A stretch of DNA of 64,000 bases from Desmodesmus armatus (taxonomy: Eukaryota; Chlorophyta; Chlorophyceae; Sphaeropleales; Scenedesmaceae): positions 868,001 through 932,000 of the forward strand of contig VIIQ02000581.1 in assembly GCA_007449985.2 (NCBI GenBank), read 5' to 3'. How positions within the stretch are numbered: position 1 is the first letter of the stretch; each line of letters opens with the position of its first letter. The translations under genes and the position numbers were made by a program. Under the pieces are notes generated by a model. It did not search any database and was not told the origin of the DNA. It saw only the letters and a program-made list of their open reading frames with translations. Positions 55,401 through 64,000 of the stretch are shown here, in pieces.

Positions 55401-57412
55401 GCTGATGTACAGCATGGGCACATGCAAGTGGAGCCGAGCCACAGGAAGCCGGCTGCATTGCCAGCATCAGCAGCCCACACAAGAAGGTTCAGTCGGTAAC
55501 AACACACCACCAGCACTGCACATGCCCCCACCCCTTCTCCTCCCTTGCCTCCACTCACATCAAAGAAGAAGATGTCACCACTGTTGGGGTCATCCAAGTG
55601 GGGTGTTGCATGCACAACATCCTGCCAGGAGGGTATGGGGCCAGAGCAAGTACCGCAACACAAGCAACCACACAGTCAATACATAGTCCAACCAGAATGT
55701 TGAAACTTGCAGGCTTCAGGGCTGGCAGCAGACCTTGTATGCACTGCGATGCAACTGCCGGGGTTACTTGTGTCCTGGTATCATCAGTGGCAGTCCTGAT
55801 GGTCATCCACAAGAGCTGCCTGCAGGATCAAGTATGTCCTGGTCAACATCATCAGTGGCAGTCAAGCCACATTGGCTTGATTGCCAGGTCAGTAATATAA
55901 AGACACGCCCTACCTGGTATGTGTGTATCTCCAGCTTTGGGTACTTAGCTCTCAGCAGTGCCTCCACCTTTTTGCGGTCCAGCCCCTCAGCCAGGGTCAT
56001 GGCGGTGATGCGACCCTTGCTGCTGGGACCATCCTGCTCTAGGTCCTCAAAGATGGTGGGCCTGAACGCAAAGAAGGGACACAAGTACTGTAAGCGTTTG
56101 ACTCATGTTTGTAACACACCTCACTCCATTCTCACAGATCAAGCGGGTTACTGATGCAAACAAAAAGGGGTGGTGAAGGGCCAATATGCGGTAGCAGTCA
56201 AGGCAGGGCAGTGGTCGTGAGGAAACGCAGCGGCAGCCCCACTGCTGTGCTGGTGATATAACCCAGTCCATGCATATAGTTGGCTTGCCGGGAGGAAGGG
56301 AGGAGCGAAACAGGACACATCATAATGCACATGGTGGTGCCTGTATGACGACTCCAATGCAACTGCACAACAGCCTGCCCTTCACATCCCACAGCCTCGA
56401 ACCCACTACAACACCTAGCTCACATTCAACCCTGGGGAACCACACAGTGCCGCTGCGTCCCCTCACTCAAATCACTCCAGTGGTTACAAACCCTACAACC
56501 CGAACGCAGACTTGGCCTGCGCAAGCTTTGGGCACAGCCATGGCCCACAAACACACCTGCTGTCACCGTTTGTTCTTAAACGTTTGTTGCCCCCCCCCCT
56601 TGTTACTCAAAACCAAGGAATAAAAGGGAAAAATAATTAAGAATACACAGCAAAAGCAACTCACCTGCTGTAGGCCTCTGCATCCACACCTCCGCCACGC
56701 TGCGCATATGTCAACCCCCTTGGAGGCACATGGCCGCCCACCACCCATGGTCCGCCCTGACTGCTGCTGGCAGCATCAGCTGCCTCTGCTGCTGCGTCCG
56801 CCGCTGCTGCTGCCTTTGCTGCGGCTGCTTGTTGGGGTTGGCTGAGAGGGACGAACTTGTCCTTCTGCCGAGCTGCTGCTGGGGGCTGCAGCGGGCAAGA
56901 GACAAGCAACAATGGCAGTCACACCACAGGCTCGAAAGGGTGTTGCCAGCTCACCTATTGCACGGGTACAACCTTGTCCGACAGGCTGGCAATTACATAC
57001 AGCGTCTTCAAGAACAGAGTTCGGTGACATGTGATTGATGCACACATGCAGGGGTGTTGTCCAGCTGTCTGACAAGCCTGGTGCGCGCACCCCAGCAGCA
57101 CTGCACGGTTTTACTGCTGCAGCTACAGCGCTAGGACTTCAGCAGCCACACAGAGCTCAGTTGCCCTGGGTACCCCACCTGGGTAAGCGCTGCGGATGCA
57201 AGGGTAGCACCCCTGCGTATGTCGATGGCTGGACTGACTGCTGTGCGCTTCCCTGTGCTCTTTGGACGCTGCGTGGCACTGTTACTGCGTTGCAAAGCCC
57301 CCGGCCTGGCCTGCAGCAGGGGCTGCAGCAGAGGGTCCTGCTGCACTGCTGGTGGAGCGGGCCTGGAGGGGATGCCACCGCCATCACTGCTCTTCTTCCG
57401 AGGCGGTATCAT
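52406..57412 (-). CDS. RMD1: RMD1/DUF155 family protein (sporulation/RMND1-like)
   Basis: Eleven phase-matched exons: 57412-57179, 56885-56665, 56061-55914, 55621-55559, 55186-54983, 54274-54206, 53836-53741, 53406-53320, 53087-53023, 52668-52566, 52432-52406, giving 438 aa. After a basic/Ala-rich N-terminus comes the DUF155 core: GDIFFFDYGTVVFWGISAADE, EVEIDEFTFHYSMYEPPHIQND, VKLAISHALAQSTLLGCYEERL, VPEFFWSAPDHLQ, YKRVCEYLELDTRVEVLN, then LEMLEVLRDHQ-type helix with HMSRLEWIVIILIALA continuing into a C-terminal transmembrane end. Family members (yeast RMD1, human RMND1) are membrane-anchored, mostly mitochondrial, and RMND1 supports mitochondrial translation (family knowledge). The last short exon is the least certain part. 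Exon 5 has two decayed partial copies in the following intron. Confidence 0.92.
54730..55025 (-). repeat. Triplicated 3' end of RMD1 exon 5 with donor site
   Basis: The end of exon 5 plus its donor (reverse of CACCTGGTGGTCTGCTGC) recurs at 54849 and 54730, 131 and 119 bp downstream in transcription. The middle copy still reads INRQYAADHQ-like and has GTGAG; the last has CAG changed to TAG. They could act as decoy or alternative donors. Confidence 0.8.
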
Positions 57413-59699
57413 CACGTATTACACTAAACTCTGCATCACCTCCGTGGACGGTGAATCCCTTGCCAAAACAAAACGATCTGAACTGTTGCCGGTATCAGCC
57501 AAACAGACCAGCGCGGAAGTAGGTTTGTAGCAAATGAAGTGGAACAGAGAATACCTCAGCAGTTTTCCGGGCGAGTGTCGTGAGAGATACCCTCTATGCC
57601 TGTCCAGGGTTTGTGAGGAGGCCTGTCACTTGAGTGAGGAGCTGTCATTGACAGTAGTGCAGGGGTTGGTTGGGGTGGGTTGGGATGTGGCATGGACTAT
57701 TTTTGATGTTCTTTTGAGAATTCAGCTAGCCAGTGCACATGCCAGTCATGCAATCCAAAATCTTCAGCCATGGGGAGACAACAGCTGTAGTGCAGGCATG
57801 GCCCCGGTAGCTGTAATGCTGCTGGCAGCACAGTCAGTATGCTGCTTTGTGTACAGGTGCTGGAACTCACATTCAGGTTATGCAGTGCTGGTCTTCACGT
57901 AGTCGCATCTGGGCAGACAGCAGGAGGCTTTCACGAACTGTCCTGCAAGCCGCTGCCGACAGCTGTCACCGCTATTTCACGCAGTAGCTGCGGTGGGTGA
58001 GGAGTTGTTGTTGGTTCTGGGCAGCACCTTGGCGGCACACCTGCCTATGTAGCACTGTCATGCAAGGAGGAGGGGGCTTGCCAAATCTGTTTCGGTCATC
58101 AAAGTACACCCTGTTGTGCTGCAAGGCTGGTGCACCAGCTGTGAAAGGCCAGTTGTGGTGGCGCTTGCGGCAAATAGCATACAACCCTTCCAATGCCTGC
58201 AACAGCTCTTTCACAACCTTATTCAACGCTGCAACAGCAAACTGGTGTCATTCTGCTAATCAACACACAGACAGCATGACAGGCACCATCATGTGATCAT
58301 GTGACCCTTACAAGGCAGCCAGCACTGCCTGCTGCACTTGCACACAATACCGTCTCAAGTGTGTGTCCATGCAGGGATGCACAGCTGCCTACCACGCTCT
58401 CAAGCCAACAAAGGGTCACATGTCTGATCAAACTCAGGCTGCACAAAGTCTGCAACAACAAACAAACAAACATCCACCTGGGGTCACACGGCTTCGCACA
58501 ACCTGAAGCCGGGTAGCACCAGCAAGGCAACACAGGCTGACTGCACTTGCAACAGTCTCTCAACATGCACGGATATCTCTTCAAGTCACCGCATAGTATC
58601 TGCCAACTGCAGCTCTAGTCAGCTGGCGATGTCAGCTGCATCATTTGCACATCCGTGCGTCACAGCCGCTCCTGCCATACTTTGCTTGGCAGCAAGGCAC
58701 AGCATGCGCAAGCACGTGCATGTGCAATCACTGCTGCCATATGGCATGCAGGTGGCATAAACGGATCAAACAGTAAACACCCCAGACCTTGTAGAGGTCT
58801 TGCAGCAGCAGCAACACCAAGAACAACAGCAACAACGATGGCAGCATGGCAAAAAAAGATGATCTTCAGGCAGCCGGCTGCACCGCCGAGCCTGCCCTGC
58901 AGTTGCCTGCAGTCTGAAAGACTGATCATCCGGGTCTCTGAGTCATCTCAGAGAACCATAACATCAACAGCATCTACCAACCAATACTGCCTCGGGCATG
59001 GCATGGCTGCTGCACCTAAAGCATCCGGTGCAAAAAGTGCAAGTAGGGAGGGACACGCACAGCATCACGTGCCAAGGGTGCCTGAGGGCATATAGGGGGG
59101 GTGTCCGAGTCACAGCTAAACGTCGCAAGATTCAGTCGCATCGCACACGAATGCAGACATGTCTATAAACACGGCGTCAACACAAACCAGGCAGTGCTGC
59201 CAGGGGGGCCAGCATCCCTTGGATGGCCGCACTTATTTTGCAGCCAACAGTAGTGACAGTCATACAATAGCCATGAACTCATGGCGTCAACATCACTAAG
59301 CATCTTCAGGCATGTGAACAGAGCACATCACTTTATTGCAGCCAACACTAGCGACAGTCACACAACAGCCACCAAAACGCTGAGATCACAAACATGTGCC
59401 GCTTGCTGCGCATTCTTAAAGCTGGCGCCTGCAACAGCACCCTGCAATCTGACATACTATGTCACAGGGTTGATTGTGACAATCAACCCTGTGCACTATG
59501 TCACGTCACGTGTCGGAAATCAACCTCTCAAACAGAAGCAGGACGCTCAGAGGCTCACTACAACCCCATCACAGCCACGCACCCCGTCTCCAAGCCTCTC
59601 CTGGCAGCGACACCCCCTTCCCTTTGACGCCCAACAAGCACTTATGTCGGCTGCACTGCGGCGTGGCACACGCCACAAGGTTCTGTACTCACTGGCAGA
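57413..59699. other. Spacer between RMD1 and the disintegrin-like gene
   Basis: About 2.3 kb. A 122-codon open frame at 57534-57902 (+) has no supporting splice partners or family likeness. The clearest structure is a 31-bp palindrome near 59.48 kb. It should contain the RMD1 promoter on the left. Confidence 0.5.
59463..59493. repeat. 31-bp perfect palindrome (15-bp arms, 1-nt centre)
   Basis: CACAGGGTTGATTGT, a single G, then ACAATCAACCCTGTG. It lies about 200 bp beyond the stop of the disintegrin-like gene. It could form a cruciform or a transcript hairpin, perhaps in that gene's 3' UTR. Confidence 0.95.
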
Positions 59700-62600
59700 T
59701 CATCTGGGTCCCTCCCAGCACACCAAATTGCCCTGTGAAGCCTGTCCATCACGTGCCTCCTGCTCACCACCCCTTGGCACTTCAGCAGGAGTCACAGGCA
59801 CAGCAAAGGCAGGCACAACCACACCCCCCACAAAGTCCTCCAGACCCTGCAATCCCTCAACACCAGGTGCTGACAGCCCAATTTGACGACCGTCTGAGTC
59901 GCCGTCTGCATTTTGAGGCTGCAGAGTGTCTGCCACTGTCTGACTCAGCTGTCCCAGTGCCTGTACTGAAGCAGTGAAGTCAGGAGGAAGCAAGGGCGGC
60001 AGGGGGTTGCTGGTGTAGCAGCACTTGCCCCTTGAGCAGTCCAGGGTGCATGTGCCCTCTTGGCAGACACCGGTGCATGTGCCCCAGCCACCAAGGGGGC
60101 CAGCTGCAGCAGGGGCTGATGTGGTGCTGGCGGTGCTGGTGGTGGTGTCACAGGGGTCGGACATGAAAGGCTCGTTGGGCTCCCTGCAGCAGGCAACAGC
60201 GGTTGAATCATAAGTCATCCTTGTGGATAAGCAAGCTAAAGGTTGATTGGCATTCAACTTGGCTGCCGAGCTTGGACTCTGCTGTGGCGTTGGGTTCAAA
60301 GGGAGGCTCACACATCTGAAGTGTGAGTGTATGCTGAACCTCAGGCCGGGCGCGATGACAGCAGAATAAAGTGTGGGCTGCCCTGCAGGCAGCTTGAATG
60401 TCGTGAAAGTGTGTAGCACTGGTGCCAAGTTGCAGAGCCATTTGCCAACAGCATTGTAACTGCGGCACTCACCACAGGCACCTCCTGCCGTTAGCTGCGG
60501 TGGCACTCTCTGGGCAGGTGTACTCCTCGCCATCACAGATAGCAACGGCCTCACACTGGTTGCTAGGCTGCCTGCACACACAACACCGCAGAACACAAAA
60601 TCGTGTTGCGACATGACGTTGCGACCAAGTCTGAGCACCGTGCTCAGTGTGCGCAAGCAACTACGCACAACACCACAGAACAGCATTATGTGATGTACCG
60701 GTAGCTGGCACTGCCAGCACTCTGTATTACAGTGTGCCTGGCACTGCGGTGAGACAAGCGTCGCGCTCAGCCACCGGGCGGCTGCAGTCGGCCATCGTGC
60801 CAGGGTCTCCAAGATGTGATTTTATCTAGATCGTATCATACAACTGCGATGCGCGGCACACAAGTGACGTGGTACATGCTGCTGCAAGAGATGACGTCAG
60901 GCAGTGCCGCACTGAGGACTGAGTGCCTGGCACACCTCATGCTGCAGCCTGGCAGGCAGCGGCTGTGGGCTCCCCAACCCACCTGCACACCACTCCACGC
61001 GGCTTGACCTTGCCAAGCCTGACATCGCAACAGTCACCCTGGACACACCTGCCAGCCTGCATGTACGATGTTTTGCTGTTAGCACAGTGTGGCAATTCGC
61101 AGGCCTGCCATCAGCAGCAGCAGCTGTCGCATTCAGATGACCACTCACATGACATTGAGTGTCAAGATGCAGTGACTCAAGTGCCAAGATGAATCCACAG
61201 GTGTCAACCCACCCAAATGCTGAGTGTGGTGGTGAGACAATTTTCAAATTCCGATAGTATCGGACCTTTCAGGCTCAACTGTACACGTACAGTGTAGTAG
61301 TGTGTCTGCGTGTAACATTTTCTTCCCCCATTAGTACTACGGTAGCGCCTGTGCAGGCTTGGCATGCCAAGCTGCAGCTGCCACACTGCAACAGTGGCTC
61401 ATGCAGCAGACCCTTCCAGGTGAGACGGAACTCCCTTTTGACAAGCTGTGCCGGCTGAACAGTGTTGCGCACCTCATTGAGCTGGAAGATGATCTGCCTC
61501 AAGTCGCCACCCTCAATGAAGCCTCCAGTCACACCCTCGCTGCCGTCCAGTGGCCCAGTCTCAAAGGAGAAGTTGCCAGTGCTGGCATCAAAGCTGGGCA
61601 CAAACAGGTCGCTCGCATTGTTGAAGAGGACGTCAACGGAGCCGCCAATCAAGCTCTCACTCTGGATGGCCAGGAGCACCGTGAACGGGGTGATAAACAC
61701 ACAGGCTGCTCCTTGTGGAGCTGTGCATGCAACCTGTAACGGGGGTGATGGGGGTGGGCGGACATGGCAGCAGGTATGATTCGCTACAGTCAACAATGCC
61801 CAGCAGCATACTACGCACTGTGCACTACATCTGGCAGATGGTCAGCCTGAGAGATCTCTCAGTTTCTCAGCTCTGAGAGAACCGTAGCGTGTACCCGCTG
61901 AGCGGCTGGCGGTGGCTTCAGACTGCTGAATAGGATACCTGCTCTGAACCAGTGCATGCAATCTGAAAGCATGATGGATGATCGTCAGCAGCGCTGTCGG
62001 TCGCGAGTGTTCACTGTCACTATTCCGACACCTTGTTCAGTGGCGACCAATCACTCGGCCAACATTCATTCACGAGCAAGCCACTGAGTCAGCCTGAGTG
62101 TCAGGCAGGAACGACCAATTGTGCACTGTCACTGTTCCGACAACTTGTTCAGTGGTGATCATTTCCTTGAGCCAAAATACATTTCTGAGCAACTCAGCCC
62201 AAGGGTCAGGCAGCAACAACCTGCCGTACCTGGTACGTACCTGATACACTGCACGGCCAGACGTCTCAACGTCCAGGGTGACTGTCACATTGACAGGAGG
62301 GGTGCCGTCTGCAGTACAAAGCAGTGGCATCGGAGACAACAGGCTGAGGATCAGAGGCTTGAGACGGCATGACTTGAACCCAGAGAGGTCAGCTGAGCAT
62401 GCATGCAGGCTTTGCCAATGAAGCAAACACATGATCGGTCAGCGCTGACGGTCGGTTAATGCTGTAGGGCTAAGCTGACATGCTGTGCTGGCTGTTTGCT
62501 GTCTGGACAGCCCGGCTGTGTCGGACACAGAGAGGATTGTGCTACTTGTGCCCAGCAACTGGGCAGCCGCTAGAGGTGACACGACAAGGTGAACTAGGCA

Positions 62601-63096
62601 GTAATGTGTCAAGTACAAACAGTCTCATATGGACATATCATGCACAGGTTGCAGGCCCTGCAAGTTGCATCGGATGTTCGACAGCTCACATGCACAGACT
62701 GCGCAGGGAGTTGCAGCGGCTATGCAGCGCTACGCGGCATAGCGGCAGCCGCAGCAGCGGGCAGCAGACGAGGTTTAGCGGTAGGCTTGGACAGCAGCGC
62801 GCTGCGCCTGGGCACCTACCTGCAATACGTCCAAACCCAAACTCGATTGCTCCATCTGTGATAGGGACTGTAGTGGAGTTGAGGGCATTGTTGAGCCACT
62901 CTGGGTCGAAGAAGCTGTTGGGTGCTGCAGCCTGATTGGTGTCCCAGTAGTTGGTGGGAGACAGTTGCTGGTTACGCACCACCTTAATCGCCCCAGTGAC
63001 GGAAACATCATTGAAATTGCTGCCAAGTCCAACAGCTACAGCTGAAGACAGCAAAGTCACCGCCAGCGTACACAGCAACAACTGCGTGTATGCCAT
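59700..63096 (-). CDS. Secreted protein with disintegrin-like cysteine module
   Basis: Seven phase-consistent exons: 63096-62820, 62308-62241, 61733-61341, 61175-61149 (27 nt), 61056-60983, 60571-60473, 60183-59700, giving 473 aa. ATG 63096 opens a signal peptide (LLLCTLAVTLLSSAVAVG). A ~220-residue beta-rich domain with NST/NAS glycosylation sites follows. Then comes a run of cysteines with the disintegrin spacing: CHAGRCVQGDCCD, KPRGVVCR, CEAVAICDGEEYTCP and GRRC, matching the CC-D...KPxGxxCR...C...CxGxxxxCP...GxxC pattern of ADAM disintegrin domains. The tail has a Thr/Ser/Ala linker, a second Cys cluster (CTGVCQEGTCTLDCSRGKCC) and an acidic Gly-rich end. No metalloprotease HExxH motif is present. 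Likely extracellular matrix or cell-surface. The 27-nt exon and the donor of exon 3 are tentative. Confidence 0.8.
62012..62223. repeat. Tandem ~112-bp imperfect duplication in an intron
   Basis: CACTGTCACT-TTCCGACA-CTTGTTCAGTGG recurs at 62012 and 62124, and both copies end in TCAGGCAG-AAC-ACC. The second copy runs to within 20 bp of the donor of exon 2 in the disintegrin-like gene. Copies differ at about one base in four, so the duplication is old. Confidence 0.8.
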
Positions 63097-63625
63097 GGCG
63101 CAACAACTGTGCCTTTCCTACAAGTGAAGTCTCGAGAAAGCTTTGAATTTTCAGATCTGCTGGTCGCAGCCCATTCGATTGGTTGTTCTGGCTGCGCCGT
63201 GCTTTGATGTTGGGGCGCAAACGCACGTCGGCTCGTCCAAGACGATGCGTACCGTTCACAGCGCCGTAGCTTTTGAAGTTGTGCAAACTGTTCTTTGGCA
63301 TTCAAAAAGTTCTTCTTTGTGTCGGTGTGTAAGAGCTACGTCGATGATAGTGGTAAACCAGCACAGCAACACGCGTCAGGAGGTGCAAGCTTGCACAAGC
63401 TTGCATGAGCTTGTCACACTCATGCCTTAAGGCATGAGTGTGACGACAGAATGTTTGGTGAAGAGTGCTGGTGAATGCAACAGAATGACACCCGTCCTTG
63501 ACGCCACATTGATTCTTCCTCCACATCCTAGATCAGCTATCTGGTACAGCCCTGCTGTGGGCAACAGCCCGCAACACAGCGCGCAACACAGCAGGACATC
63601 AGCTTTGAACGGGTTACACATGAAA

Positions 63626-64000
63626 ACGTACAAACCGCGCAATTGAACGGCAGTCCCAGCTGCTGCTCGTCAAGTCAGCTGCCAATTTGATTGCTGCCGA
63701 CGCTGCTGCTGTTCCCGACAGAGTCCATGCAACACTTGAAGCACTGCCAGCTGCAACAAACCACTGGCAGCGCATACAGCAGCTCGCATCTTCGAGGCTC
63801 GCAGTGACAGCATCTGCATCACAGCTTGCAGCACAACGCAGACAAAGGCAGCACAGCGCAGACAGACTGAGATATCGATGCAGGCACCCGTTGATGCATT
63901 CACATCAATGCATAACAGAGGTCTTAGTGATGGTCAGCAGTGCGGCCGACACAGGCGCCTTGAGCCTGAAAGCTCGGGCCAAGTGGGCTGAGCAACACCC
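63626..64000 (+). CDS. Possible partial exon running off the right edge
   Basis: From a stop at 63626 the plus-strand frame (ERQSQLLLVKSAANLIAADA...) stays open for about 120 codons to the window edge. Composition is Ala/Gln/Leu-rich and helical and resembles other coding exons here. Acceptor-like CAG sites at the start (CGGCAG|TCCCAG) would allow an internal exon. No start codon, splice partner or family is visible, so this is a weak call. Confidence 0.3.

Noticed and set aside
57534..57902. 122-codon plus-strand open frame in the spacer
   Set aside because: Cys/Ser/Val-rich random-looking sequence without family likeness, splice partners or conserved features.

Overview
The window looks like nuclear DNA of a chlorophyte green alga, probably Chlorophyceae; the species cannot be named from sequence alone. 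The genes are split into short exons by many GT-AG introns whose acceptors are very often CTGCAG. There are CAG/CTG microsatellites and Ala/Gln-rich low-complexity stretches. The recognisable proteins are eukaryotic: a NudC-domain protein, TSPO, an RMD1/DUF155 protein, a COG0212-type folate-ligase paralogue, an HSL-like hydrolase and BTB-like proteins. Exon joins given here were worked out by hand from splice sites and reading phase.

Layout. 0.7-3.9 kb (+): a membrane/coiled-coil locus of unknown function, followed by a 150-bp tandem repeat. 4.9-8.9 kb (+): a COG0212/MTHFSD-like gene with an RGG-rich tail. 8.9-12.0 kb: no gene seen. 12.0-19.3 kb (-): three genes, namely a possible lipocalin-like protein, an unknown 223-aa protein and a NUDCD2-type CS-domain protein whose last exon has a decayed duplicate. 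19.7-20.4 kb: a 692-bp hAT-type non-autonomous transposon with an 8-bp target duplication, sitting 29 bp before the start codon of a small membrane-protein gene (+, 20.4-21.8 kb). 22.4-24.9 kb (+): an Ala/Ser-rich single-pass membrane protein. 25.9-28.1 kb (+): TSPO.

28.5-38.5 kb (+) is the most striking block. It holds four head-to-tail copies, every ~2.8 kb, of an INTRONLESS gene family (P1-P4) encoding ~520-575 aa proteins with a signal peptide, a large Cys-containing luminal/extracellular domain and a conserved C-terminal membrane module. I do not recognise the family. P4 has a one-base frameshift. P1 has a minisatellite-expanded juxtamembrane stalk. P1 and P2 share a perfect GCN4/AP-1-type bZIP site upstream.

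40.1-57.4 kb: an HSL-like hydrolase gene (-) and an RMD1/DUF155 gene (-) flank a 4.1-4.3 kb tandem segmental duplication. Each copy carries an intronless BTB-like gene (+). The duplication also copied the first exon of the hydrolase and the penultimate exon of RMD1, leaving both as orphan exons back to back at the junction. 59.7-63.1 kb (-): a secreted protein with a disintegrin-like cysteine pattern. The right edge may hold the start of another gene.

The window shows no operon-like logic. Its theme is local expansion of lineage-specific intronless families beside conserved intron-rich housekeeping genes.
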